From UBA4655 sp964585575 (GTDB lineage Bacteria; Planctomycetota; Planctomycetia; Pirellulales; UBA1268): a stretch of 14,956 nt of DNA. Positions within the stretch are counted from its first letter, which is position 1, and every line of letters starts with the position of its first letter. Under the pieces are notes generated by a model. The model was not told where the DNA came from and ran no database searches. It worked only from the letters and a program-made list of their open reading frames with translations. The stretch covers positions 1 to 14,956 of the forward strand of contig CAZPEM010000082.1 in assembly GCA_964585575.1 (NCBI GenBank), read 5' to 3'. The translations under genes were made by a program, and so were the position numbers. Of this stretch, positions 1 to 7,047 are shown piece by piece.

Positions 1-116
1 TCGTCCGCGGGCGTGGCGGCCAAGGCGGGGAGGCACGGGCGCGTCGAGCGGCCGCGGGCCGGGAGGGCGGGCGTGCGAAGGGCCTGACGGCGGGAGGCTT
101 TCGAGAGCGACGGCAT
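1..116 (-). CDS. Start of a probable DUF1501-family protein with Tat-like signal (partial, runs off the window)
   Basis: Only the first 38 codons are visible; the gene continues past the left edge. The ATG lies 38 bp after the stop of the DUF1549/DUF1553 gene on the same strand. A good ribosome binding site, GGAG, sits 7 nt upstream (CTCC on the plus strand at 124-127). The N-terminus reads MPSLSKASRRQALR, with the twin-arginine pair at residues 9-10, followed by a segment ending LPALAA at residues 29-34 that resembles a signal cleavage region. DUF1501 proteins are usually Tat-exported and encoded directly after DUF1549/DUF1553 genes in Planctomycetes, so position, ribosome binding site and signal all fit. 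The segment between the arginines and LPALAA is richer in Arg and Pro than a normal Tat hydrophobic core, so the export signal may be degenerate. The DUF1501 name is inferred from context, because no catalytic or core domain is visible. Confidence 0.5.
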   Translation of the reverse strand, partial: MPSLSKASRRQALRTPALPARGRSTRPCLPALAATPAD

Positions 117-154
117 GGCGATGCTCCAGGGGTGGACGAACGGAGGCGACAGGG

Positions 155-1624
155 TCAGGGGCTGAAGGCGAACTCGGCGGAGTTGACGAGCGCCCAGTGG
201 ATGTCGACGAGCGCCAGCCGGCGGCCGGCGGCGGTCGTCTCGCGGCCGAGCACCTCCAGGCAGGTGGCGAGCTCCGCATCCACCGGCGGCCGCGACACGG
301 TGGCGAGAAACAGGGTCTCGATCCGCTCCGGGTCGGTCCTGGAGGCGAGCATGGCCTCGTGGTAGACGACCCGCATCGGGTCGAACATCTGGCCGTTCAT
401 GAGCGTGATCGCCTGCGGGATGCCCGCCGTGTACTCCCGCTGCTGGCCCGGTGCCGTGCGGAACTTCGCCAGGAACTGCTCGGCGGTCGGGGCCCGGCCC
501 GCGGCCTGCATGCTGCTTGGGGAAGCCTTCGCGGCGTGGTAGGCCACGGCGAGCGAGTTGTAGAGCTGCACGGCGTTGAGCGGCTCGAGCGGCATCGCCG
601 CGAACAGCCGGTCGGGCTGCCCGTCGCCGCTGGAGAGCCCGTAGGCCCGCGTTCGCGTGAGCACGCGGAGCACGTCGCGGTGGTTCCATCCGCCCGCCGC
701 GAAGAACCCCGCCAGTTCGTCGAGGAGGCCGGCATGGGCGGGCGGGTTGTGGCTGCCGAGATCGTCCACGGGCTTGACGATGCCTGCCCCGAACAGCAGG
801 CCCCAGAGCCGGTTCACCGTCGCCCTCGCGAACCAGGGGTTCGCCGGCGAGGCCAGCCACTCGGCGAGCTGCTCGCGGGCAGGTCGGACCGAATCGACCG
901 CCGTGGCGTCGCCGAGGAACCGCGGCTGCACGGTCGCCTTCGTCGCGGGGTGCGTGACCGGGCCGAAGAAGGCGGCGAAGCCCCAGAAGTCGTCCTGCGT
1001 CCAGACGTCGGTGGGATGCTTGTGGCACTCGGCGCACTGGATCTGCGTGCCGAGGAACGCCCGCGAGACGGCGGCGGCGAGTTCCGTGGGCGTGCGATCA
1101 ATCGCGAGGCCACTGCTCGCGTCGCGGTCTCCCTTGGCGGCCCCCAGCACGACGTTGCGGGCGACGCGGTCATAGGCGACGCCGTCGCCGAATTGCCTGG
1201 CAAACCAGGCTTCGACACGACTGCCGGCACCGCCGTCGATGTCGGGCGCGAAGGCCCTTTGCCAGAGCGACCCCATGTAGTCGGCGTGCTCCCGCGAGGC
1301 GAGCAGCCGTTCGACGACCTTGCGGCGCCGATCCGCCGCCGCATCCCCGAGAAACTCAAGGATCTCGCTCACGCGGGGAATCCGTCCGATCAGGTCGAGC
1401 GACACCCGCCGCAGGAACCGCTCTTCGGTGGCGGGGGCGGCGGGCTCGATCCCTCGTTCGGCCCAGGCAGTGGCCAGCAGCGCGTCGATGCGGGCCGCCA
1501 TGGCGTCGATGCGGGCCTCCTCGGCGGGCTTCATCGACGGCGTTGCAGCATCGTCGCCCGGCGCGGGAAAGACCGCCGCCACGCCCAGGAGAAAGACCGC
1601 GATGCGGAGCGGAAGGCGGTTCAT
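155..1624 (-). CDS. DUF1549/DUF1553 domain secreted protein (planctomycete type)
   Basis: This is a 489-aa protein of the DUF1549-DUF1553 architecture expanded in Planctomycetes; its biochemical role is unknown. I chose the ATG at 1624 because it has AGGA 8 nt upstream and starts a short basic n-region plus hydrophobic stretch (residues 8-20) that reads as a signal peptide. A GTG 54 bp further upstream is also open. DUF1549 covers about residues 40-225 and includes LRRVSLDLIGRIP (71-83) and the family hallmark CAECH followed by HPTDVWTQDDFWG (197-215). The CAECH has the CxxCH spacing of a c-type haem site. DUF1553 covers about 250-489 with NPWFARATVNRLWG (262-275) and VKPVDDLGSHNPP (283-295). 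The separate N-terminal planctomycete cytochrome domain of larger relatives is absent, so this is the short form. It lies 121 bp after the M56 gene and 38 bp before a probable DUF1501 gene. Family assignment is firm; function is not. Confidence 0.9.
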   Translation of the reverse strand: MNRLPLRIAVFLLGVAAVFPAPGDDAATPSMKPAEEARIDAMAARIDALLATAWAERGIEPAAPATEERFLRRVSLDLIGRIPRVSEILEFLGDAAADRRRKVVERLLASREHADYMGSLWQRAFAPDIDGGAGSRVEAWFARQFGDGVAYDRVARNVVLGAAKGDRDASSGLAIDRTPTELAAAVSRAFLGTQIQCAECHKHPTDVWTQDDFWGFAAFFGPVTHPATKATVQPRFLGDATAVDSVRPAREQLAEWLASPANPWFARATVNRLWGLLFGAGIVKPVDDLGSHNPPAHAGLLDELAGFFAAGGWNHRDVLRVLTRTRAYGLSSGDGQPDRLFAAMPLEPLNAVQLYNSLAVAYHAAKASPSSMQAAGRAPTAEQFLAKFRTAPGQQREYTAGIPQAITLMNGQMFDPMRVVYHEAMLASRTDPERIETLFLATVSRPPVDAELATCLEVLGRETTAAGRRLALVDIHWALVNSAEFAFSP

Positions 1625-1745
1625 GGCGAGATCCTGGCGGAAAGATTGCAGCATGATTCGCCAGGCGTCCCCAGACACGCGGGCGGCACGTGCGACCAGT
1701 GGCGAACGGCACTATCGAGGGCCGTGGGTGTCGCCTTTGGGCCGC

Positions 1746-4250
1746 CTACCTCCGCTGCAGGGTCTGCCGCTCCTCGAACGTTTTCGGGATGACGAAGTCG
1801 TCGGATTCGCTGCCGTCGGGCTCCGGAATCAGTTCCAGCGTCTCGATGAGCGGGATCTGGACGTCCTCCTTGGCGATCAGCGCCGAGAGCGTCTTGGGGG
1901 AGATCTTCTTGAGGTTCGGCAGCGAGAGCCTGCCTTTCGCCGTGGCCAGCGCCGCGGCGACGGCGACGGAGTCGGGGGCGGTGAAGGCGGTGATCCCGGG
2001 CAGTCCGATGCCGTCCGGTTCGCCCGACGCGGCAAGTTTGCGGGCGGTCGCGGGGGAGAGCACGCCCTCGGGGGCGAGCACGGTGAGCCTGTTCCGCAAC
2101 GCAAGGATGCTCCGCGCGAGCAACACGTCGGCCACGTCGCGAGTGGGCTCCTCGACGTCGAGCAGGATCGTGTGGGGGGTCGGCGTCGTGAGCTCACGAG
2201 CCGTGGAGACGTCGAGCGTCTTGACACGGATCCGGAGCCCCTGGCCCGGGAACTCGCGCAACACGCGCATCGCTTCCGGGGTGAGTGTCGTCAGCCCGTT
2301 CATGTGCACGTACAGCGGCTTGGCCTCGACGATGGCCCGGGCGACATCGCCGTCGATTTCGGTGAGCCCGTCCAGATGCAGCGTCGTGACGCCCGCGAGC
2401 GCCCGGGCCGCCTCCGGCGTGAGCCTGGTCAGGCCGTTGAGGCTCAGGTCCTTGATCGCTTTCGAACTCAGGAGCGACGCGGCCGCTTCCGGCGCGAGCG
2501 ACTTCAGACCGTTGAGAGTCAGCCTGGAGATCTTGGTGTTCGCGAATCCCTTGGCGACGTCCGGCGGAAGCGTGGTCAGGCCGTCGAGGTTCAGGACATG
2601 CCGGGGCACGGCCGCGAGCGCCGCGGCGGATTCCGGGGAGAGTGTTTCCAGGCCGTTGAGCGAGAGCTGTCCCCTGGCTGCCGGCCGCCCACCTTGGCCT
2701 CCTGCTGCCGCCGGCGTCTTCCCGGCGGCCAACGCCCGGGCGGCTTCCGGCGTGAGCGACGTCAGACCGTTGAGCCACAGGCCTTGAATTGTGACGAGCT
2801 GGGCGGCGGTCGCCGCATCGATGGTGGTCAGGCCGCCCAGTGACACCTGGGCGGGAAAACTCCCCCGCGGAGTCGCGAGCGCCTGCGCCGTGTCGGCGTC
2901 GAGCGTGGTCAGCCCGTCGAGGAGGAGAGAGCTGACATGAGCTTTTTTGAATCCTCCGGCCAGCACCCGGGCCGTTTCCGCGTCGAGCGTCTTGAGGCCC
3001 CGCAGCGGGAGCGACATCGGCGGAATGCCGCGGGCGATCGCCACTTCGTTCTCCAGCGGCATGAACTCCCGCAGCAGCTCGGCCTGCGCCGGCGTGAGCG
3101 ACCTGATCGAGTCGGGGTCTTCGAGCAGCCGGCGATCGTCCTCCGGGCCGTCGGCCGCGGTCGTGGTCGTGGCGGCGAGGCCGAGCGTCAGCACGAGGCC
3201 CACCAGGCCGGCCATGGCGAAGGCCGGCAGCGGCCAGCCGCCGACCGCGGGATCGACGCCGGTCACGAGCCGCCGGATCCGGGCCACGAGCGACCCGTCG
3301 GCCGCGCCGAGCGCGGGCACGAGCTCCCGGCCGCGCAGCTCCGCGACCGCCACGAGGGCCCGTCCGTAGGCCGCACAGTCGCCCGTCGTGGCCACGACGA
3401 GGTCGTCGCAGCAGTGCTCCCGCTCCACGCGGATGCGGGCGGACAGCCACCACACCGCCGGATGGTAGAAGGCGATCGTCTCGAGAAGCAGCTGCAGGAT
3501 GTGCACGAGCAGATCGCCGCGGCGGACGTGGGCCAGTTCATGGACGATGAGCGTCTCCAGTTCGTGAGGCGCAAGCGACGTCACGAGGGCCACGGGCACG
3601 AGCATCACCGGCCGCAGCCAGCCCGCGACGGCCGGCACGCGGACGGCGGCCGACTGCACCACCGCTACCGCCCGCCCGATGCCCAGCCGCCGCCGGGCCC
3701 GCTCTACCACCTGCATCACCCGAGCCGGCACCTCGGCCGCACCGCTGCAGGTGAGCCGTCGCCAGGCTATCCAGCCGACGAGCGGCCGCACCGCCGCCGT
3801 CGCCACGCCCAGCAGCCACGCGGCCGTCAGCCAGCCGAGCCAGGGTCGGATCCGCTCCGCGATCGCGTCGCCGGAGGATGCTGCGGGCCAGAGCGTCGCG
3901 GCCGCCGACGTTCGCGGGCCACGGTCGTGCGGCGGCACCACTAAGCCCCGGGCCGACACTAAGCCCCGGGCCGACACACTTCCCGCCGCCACGGAACCGG
4001 CGGCAGCGGCAGCCTGCGGCTGCGGCCGGACGTCCAGCGTGTGCCAGGTCACCACGGGCAGCGCCGCCATCGCCACGAGTCCGCAGACGAGCAGGCCATG
4101 CCGCACCCGCGGTCCGGCCCGCCATGCGACCGTCGTGGCCGCCGACGTGACGGCGGCCACGGCCGCGAACTGCCAGATCGAGTGCACGAGCACCCAGCCG
4201 AGTGTCTCGAGGATGACGGCCGCCACGGGGGCATCGAGGAACGTCTGCAT
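1746..4250 (-). CDS. M56 (BlaR1/MecR1-like) membrane metalloprotease with C-terminal LRR-like repeats
   Basis: This 834-aa protein is a BlaR1-type sensor protease, expected in the cytoplasmic membrane. Hydrophobic segments lie near residues 10-37, 51-68, 139-163 and 341-361. The zinc site HELAH is at 237-241, and the partner motif EREHCCDD is at 276-283, as in peptidase family M56. In BlaR1 and MecR1 the residues after the last membrane helix form a beta-lactam-binding domain; here that domain is absent. Instead, residues 413-660 carry about ten units of the form LxLNGLTxLTPEAARALA, with more degenerate units to about 790. By topology analogy this part would lie outside the cytoplasmic membrane and act as the sensor; that is inference. 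The gene follows the BlaI-type repressor by 55 bp on the same strand, the standard blaI-blaR1 order. GGAG lies 10 nt before the ATG. Residues 90-103 contain a duplicated six-residue unit caused by an 18-bp tandem repeat. Confidence 0.85.
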   Translation of the reverse strand: MQTFLDAPVAAVILETLGWVLVHSIWQFAAVAAVTSAATTVAWRAGPRVRHGLLVCGLVAMAALPVVTWHTLDVRPQPQAAAAAGSVAAGSVSARGLVSARGLVVPPHDRGPRTSAAATLWPAASSGDAIAERIRPWLGWLTAAWLLGVATAAVRPLVGWIAWRRLTCSGAAEVPARVMQVVERARRRLGIGRAVAVVQSAAVRVPAVAGWLRPVMLVPVALVTSLAPHELETLIVHELAHVRRGDLLVHILQLLLETIAFYHPAVWWLSARIRVEREHCCDDLVVATTGDCAAYGRALVAVAELRGRELVPALGAADGSLVARIRRLVTGVDPAVGGWPLPAFAMAGLVGLVLTLGLAATTTTAADGPEDDRRLLEDPDSIRSLTPAQAELLREFMPLENEVAIARGIPPMSLPLRGLKTLDAETARVLAGGFKKAHVSSLLLDGLTTLDADTAQALATPRGSFPAQVSLGGLTTIDAATAAQLVTIQGLWLNGLTSLTPEAARALAAGKTPAAAGGQGGRPAARGQLSLNGLETLSPESAAALAAVPRHVLNLDGLTTLPPDVAKGFANTKISRLTLNGLKSLAPEAAASLLSSKAIKDLSLNGLTRLTPEAARALAGVTTLHLDGLTEIDGDVARAIVEAKPLYVHMNGLTTLTPEAMRVLREFPGQGLRIRVKTLDVSTARELTTPTPHTILLDVEEPTRDVADVLLARSILALRNRLTVLAPEGVLSPATARKLAASGEPDGIGLPGITAFTAPDSVAVAAALATAKGRLSLPNLKKISPKTLSALIAKEDVQIPLIETLELIPEPDGSESDDFVIPKTFEERQTLQRR
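2243..3014 (-). repeat. About ten tandem LRR-like coding repeats in the M56 protein
   Basis: Residues 413 to about 670 of the protease contain units with the pattern LxLxGLTxLxxxxAxxLA. Clear instances start with LPLRGLKTLDAE, LLLDGLTTLDAD, VSLGGLTTIDAA, LWLNGLTSLTPE, LSLNGLETLSPE, LNLDGLTTLPPD, LTLNGLKSLAPE, LSLNGLTRLTPE, LHLDGLTEIDGD and VHMNGLTTLTPE. Unit length is about 21-27 residues. The fourth and fifth units are separated by an Ala/Gly-rich insert (about residues 509-528). Such units probably stack into a solenoid. At DNA level the copies have diverged, so they are not a recent expansion. Confidence 0.8.
3940..3975. repeat. Perfect 18-bp tandem duplication, in frame
   Basis: The unit ACTAAGCCCCGGGCCGAC occurs twice back to back (3940-3957 and 3958-3975). 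It lies within the M56 gene and, being a multiple of three, adds six residues without breaking the frame, giving the repeated VSARGL-type stretch near residues 91-103. It falls in the loop between the second and third predicted membrane helices. Identical copies point to a recent slippage event. Confidence 0.9.
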
Positions 4251-4305
4251 GGTCGACTGTCTCCAGGAAAATGACGGCGGATATCGGCGGTCGGAAGGCG
4301 TGTCG

Positions 4306-4698
4306 TCAGATCGTGCGGCGGCGTTCGAGTTCGTCGAGCATGGCCCGGGCCGCGGCGATCTCCTCGGGCGCTGCGCGGCTCTGGCCGAGGGCCTGGAGGG
4401 CCACGCTCATCGCGGAGCCCTCGTAGACGGAGTCGATGAGGTCGGAAAGCAGGCTCGTGCGGGCCCGCTGGCGGGTGAACTTCGCCCGGTAACGGTGCGG
4501 CGAGACTGTCTCGTCGCGGGCCAAAAGTCCCTTGCCGAGCATGAGCGAGAGCATCTTCATCGTCGTGGAATAGTTCGTCCGCCGCGCCTGGGCGATCCGC
4601 TCGTGGATCTGGCCGACGGTGCACGGCTGCAAGTCCCACACGATTCGCAGAATTTCCAGCTCCGCAGTCGTCGGCCGGGTCGTGCCGCGATTACGCAT
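4306..4698 (-). CDS. BlaI/MecI-family transcriptional repressor
   Basis: This 130-aa protein matches the BlaI/MecI/CopY family in length and layout. Residues 10-75 form the winged-helix DNA-binding domain: TTAELEILRIVWDLQPCTVGQIHERI at 10-35 contains the family signature, and the recognition segment NYSTTMKMLSLMLGKGLL follows at 42-59. The C-terminal half, about 80-130, is helical and should dimerise, ending with a MLDELERRR helix. GGAG lies 9 nt before the ATG. The gene is followed after 55 bp by its M56 protease partner, and the pair is preceded by two palindromes at 4755-4799 that are good operator candidates. In this system the protease inactivates the repressor by cleavage in the C-terminal half; I could not pick out the exact cleavage site from sequence. 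Target genes beyond its own operon are unknown; nothing shows a link to beta-lactam resistance. Confidence 0.88.
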   Translation of the reverse strand: MRNRGTTRPTTAELEILRIVWDLQPCTVGQIHERIAQARRTNYSTTMKMLSLMLGKGLLARDETVSPHRYRAKFTRQRARTSLLSDLIDSVYEGSAMSVALQALGQSRAAPEEIAAARAMLDELERRRTI

Positions 4699-4754
4699 CG
4701 TTCAACGCTCCAGGGGTCATGATGAAAGTCGTCTCGTCGTCGGGCGACGGTGCA

Positions 4755-4799
4755 AGCGAAAGTCTTCGCCATGCGACCATGGTAGCGAAGGCCTTCGCT
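4755..4799 (-). promoter_or_regulatory. Twin palindromes, probable operator of the repressor-protease operon
   Basis: Two copies of the dyad GCGAAnnnnTTCGC lie upstream of the repressor gene. The first, GCGAAAGTCTTCGC, is at 4756-4769. The second, GCGAAGGCCTTCGC, is a perfect palindrome at 4785-4798, or 16 bp at 4784-4799 with the flanking A/T pair. The copies share all ten arm bases and are offset by 29 bp, close to three helical turns. They begin 58 bp before the repressor start codon, where an operator is expected. BlaI-family repressors bind dyads as dimers and often use two sites. The arms differ from the staphylococcal TACA/TGTA core, so binding by this repressor is inferred. Confidence 0.6.
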
Positions 4800-4877
4800 C
4801 CCGGCAAGACCATGGGGCAGCGGCCCCGTCGGCGACAGCCCAAAGGCATCGGACGGCCCGAAGGCATGGAAAGGAGA

Positions 4878-5447
4878 TCAACGATCCGCAGACGAGGGCC
4901 CTTGGCCCAGCGGAAACGTCGCCGCGACCACGTGCTCGGTCGCCCCGTCGAGCTTGCGGCTTTCGTAGAGTTGGAATCGATCGACCGGGATCCCTTCGAT
5001 CGCAAGGTCTGCCGTGGCGGCGAGAGTCCTTGGCGTCCACCCCCGCGGAGCGGCCGGCGTCAGCCGGGCGAGCGTGACATGCGGCACATACTCGCGGTGT
5101 TCGATGGCGAGCCCGCAGGATTCGATCGCCCCGGCGGTGGCGGCATGGAGATTGGCGAGGGGCGCCGACTCGGCCAGCCCGGCCCAGAGCACGGCCGGCC
5201 GGCCGCGTGGAGGAAACACGCCCGTGCCCCGGATCGCGATGGTGAACGCAGCCTGCTGCACGCCCGCAAGCCGTTGTTCGAGGGTTGACTGCACGTCATC
5301 CTCCACATTGCCAAGAAAGTGCAGCGTCAGGTGCAGTTGGGCCGGCCGCACCGGCCGCACGCCCTGCGGGGGATCGGCCACGAGCGTGCCGAGCTGCCAG
5401 CAGACCTGCTTCGGCAGGTCGATTGCGATGAACAAACGCCGCAGCAT
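4878..5447 (-). CDS. thpR: RNA 2',3'-cyclic phosphodiesterase (LigT/ThpR, 2H family)
   Basis: This 189-aa protein belongs to the 2H phosphoesterase superfamily, which opens 2',3'-cyclic phosphates at RNA ends; the family was first described as a 2'-5' RNA ligase. The N-terminus RRLFIAIDLP is typical. The two catalytic HxTx motifs are both present: HLTLHFLG at about residues 39-46 and HVTLARL at about 124-130. Length is normal for the family (about 175-195 aa). The ATG at 5447 puts the conserved RLFIAI stretch at the start; a GTG at 5468 would add seven residues. The gene starts 33 bp after the upstream beta-propeller gene ends, so the two are probably co-transcribed, though no functional link is evident. 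The physiological substrate in bacteria is poorly known. Assignment is confident from the paired motifs. Confidence 0.88.
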   Translation of the reverse strand: MLRRLFIAIDLPKQVCWQLGTLVADPPQGVRPVRPAQLHLTLHFLGNVEDDVQSTLEQRLAGVQQAAFTIAIRGTGVFPPRGRPAVLWAGLAESAPLANLHAATAGAIESCGLAIEHREYVPHVTLARLTPAAPRGWTPRTLAATADLAIEGIPVDRFQLYESRKLDGATEHVVAATFPLGQGPSSADR

Positions 5448-5480
5448 CGGCCTGGTCAAGGAAACCACCCCATCGCGGGT

Positions 5481-6551
5481 TTACGGACGATTTCCTCGGT
5501 TTCTGGAAACCACTTCGCCTGCGACCGGGAGTGTGACCTGAGACAGCCGGTACTTGCCGTTCCCCGAGATGAACAACGTCCGTCCGTCCGCGCCCCCGAA
5601 CGCCAGGCCGTAGACGTTCCCGGGCATCCCAACGTCCGCGCTCGGGTCGCCCACGATCATCGCCGCCAACGTCGTGCCGTCGGGGGTGAACACCGCGACG
5701 GCGCTCCCCGACGACTTGCCGTGGGATCCTCCGATGTAGATGTAGCCGTTGGCGTCCACGGCCAACCCATGAATTCGCCCAAGCCACCCGAGCAGTTTGT
5801 CCGAGCCGTCCTTCGCCGGGGGCAGGTCCTTGAAATGCGTCGTCGTGAACCGATCCACCGCGATGAAGAATGCTCCTTCTCCCAGGCTGCCGTCGTCCTT
5901 CACGGGAAATCGCCACACGCCACGGGCGGCAGGATTCGGCAGTTGGGACGTGACGTACAACCACTCGTGTCCGGGGCTCAGGCCGATCCCGTAGGAATGG
6001 CCGACATGAGGCTTGGCGATCACGACGTCAGCGAGGGTGAAGTCCTTCTTTCCGGGCAACAGATAGCGGGTTCCCGTCGAGGGGTAGCCTGTCCAGTAGA
6101 TCGTTCCATTGGGATGCGTCGCCAGCATCAGGGGCGTGCAGAGGCCGGTCTGGAGATTTTTGTCCCTGTGGTTGACGCCTGTTTCCTCGAGGAGCGTTTC
6201 CTCTTTTCCGTCCGCGGTGAGCCGGGCGAGCCGATAGAGGACGTCGTCCTTGTTTTCGGTGAACAAAAGCCGCCCCTGCGGGTCCACGGCGACACCGAAC
6301 GGATTGGTGAGCCCCTGCTCCTTGACGATCTCGAACCTGTCCGGCGGCGTGAAGGCATGGAGTTGTGCCGGCTCGCGATTGGCGATGATCAACCTGCCGT
6401 TCCACCATGCCATGCCCTTGGCGAGGAACTGCGGGCTGGATTCGACTTTCCTGGCGAAATAGACGCCGGATATGGGCTTGTCCTGCGCCCGGGCCGGGAT
6501 GGCGGAAATCGCCAATACCACCGCCAGAAAAACCGGACAGTTCGTGCTCAT
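5481..6551 (-). CDS. Secreted beta-propeller protein, SMP-30/gluconolactonase or NHL-like
   Basis: This 356-aa protein begins with a signal peptide: MSTNCPVFLAVVLAISAIPA, with likely cleavage after ARA at residue 22. The mature part shows repeated propeller-blade motifs: GLTNPFGVAVDPQGRLLFTE (80-99), SYGIGLSPGHEWLYVTS, RIHGLAVDANGYIYIGG and NVYGLAFGGADGRTLFISG. This spacing is typical of six-bladed SMP-30/gluconolactonase/LRE or NHL propellers. I see no complete set of metal ligands that would prove lactonase activity, so the substrate is open. The start is ambiguous. The ATG at 6551 gives a normal signal peptide but has no clear ribosome binding site. An ATG at 6641 has GAGG 5 nt upstream but would put 30 mostly polar residues before the signal sequence; an ATG at 6563 is also possible. 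If 6641 is used, the gene begins only 20 bp after the upstream 81-aa gene. Confidence 0.75.
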   Translation of the reverse strand: MSTNCPVFLAVVLAISAIPARAQDKPISGVYFARKVESSPQFLAKGMAWWNGRLIIANREPAQLHAFTPPDRFEIVKEQGLTNPFGVAVDPQGRLLFTENKDDVLYRLARLTADGKEETLLEETGVNHRDKNLQTGLCTPLMLATHPNGTIYWTGYPSTGTRYLLPGKKDFTLADVVIAKPHVGHSYGIGLSPGHEWLYVTSQLPNPAARGVWRFPVKDDGSLGEGAFFIAVDRFTTTHFKDLPPAKDGSDKLLGWLGRIHGLAVDANGYIYIGGSHGKSSGSAVAVFTPDGTTLAAMIVGDPSADVGMPGNVYGLAFGGADGRTLFISGNGKYRLSQVTLPVAGEVVSRNRGNRP

Positions 6552-6661
6552 TCGCGCGAGCATAGGCAGGCCGGCGAGACGTTGGCAAGCGGAGTGCCCT
6601 CGACGTCGCCCGGCAACTGAATCCCCCATCCCCCAGAACATGAATCCTCAGGTGACGCAGG

Positions 6662-6907
6662 TCACGCAGCCGGATTTGAATCCTGCAGATTGAACGGCTC
6701 GATCGAGGCGACGTGCAGGAGCGGGCAGATGTCGAACTCGGCCGGCATGCCGTCGTTGGCAATGTCCACACCGACGAGGATGTCGTTGCGAAGCACCCAC
6801 GCCATCTCCGGATGACGAACCTCGTAAGCCTTGCCGCTCGACATCACGAGTCGAAATGGCTTGAACGGCTGCTGGCGGAGCAATTTCCGAATGCCTTCCG
6901 GCGACAT
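6662..6907 (-). CDS. Small conserved-type hypothetical protein (81 aa)
   Basis: This 81-aa protein starts MSPEGIRKLLRQQPFKPFRL. It is acidic toward the end (DICPLLHVASIEPF) and has no signal peptide, membrane segment or metal motif. The style (a QPFKPFRL stretch, then SSGKAYEVRHPEMAWV) resembles short single-domain hypothetical proteins I associate with Planctomycetes, but no function is known to me. I chose the ATG at 6907 because AGAGGTG lies just upstream and a strong promoter ends about 25 bp before it; a longer open frame to 7012 would run through that promoter. It is followed on the same strand by the beta-propeller gene and may be co-transcribed with it. Confidence 0.7.
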   Translation of the reverse strand: MSPEGIRKLLRQQPFKPFRLVMSSGKAYEVRHPEMAWVLRNDILVGVDIANDGMPAEFDICPLLHVASIEPFNLQDSNPAA

Positions 6908-6932
6908 GATGCACCTCTGAAATACCCCTCGA

Positions 6933-6961
6933 AGAATATACGCCCGTACATATGCTGTCAA
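6933..6961 (-). promoter_or_regulatory. Sigma-70-type promoter for the 81-aa gene
   Basis: Read on the minus strand, a perfect -35 box TTGACA (6956-6961) is followed by a 17-bp spacer and the -10 box TATTCT (6933-6938, five of six consensus bases). Transcription would start near 6926, giving a leader of about 20 nt that contains the ribosome binding site AGAGGTG before the ATG at 6907. The local AT richness stands out in this GC-rich DNA. It may drive the whole leftward operon through thpR. Confidence 0.7.
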
Positions 6962-7047
6962 CGGCCCTTTTTGGCCGCGATCGCGGGCTGCCCCGACCGC
7001 GGCCGCGGCCAATTCCCGGCCGATGAATCACAAGCTACCCTTGGGCC

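Noticed and set aside
197..2843. Long plus-strand open frames over the DUF1549 and M56 genes
   Set aside because: They are antisense to genes with clear domains and have low-complexity translations without motifs.
2243..3014. Repeated motifs in this stretch as a CRISPR-like or mobile repeat
   Set aside because: The repeats are coding, of variable length and diverged at DNA level; they encode LRR-like protein units.
4814..4827. Hairpin GGGGC-AGCG-GCCCC downstream of thpR
   Set aside because: The stem is only five bases and no T-run follows on either strand, so it is not a convincing terminator in this GC-rich DNA.
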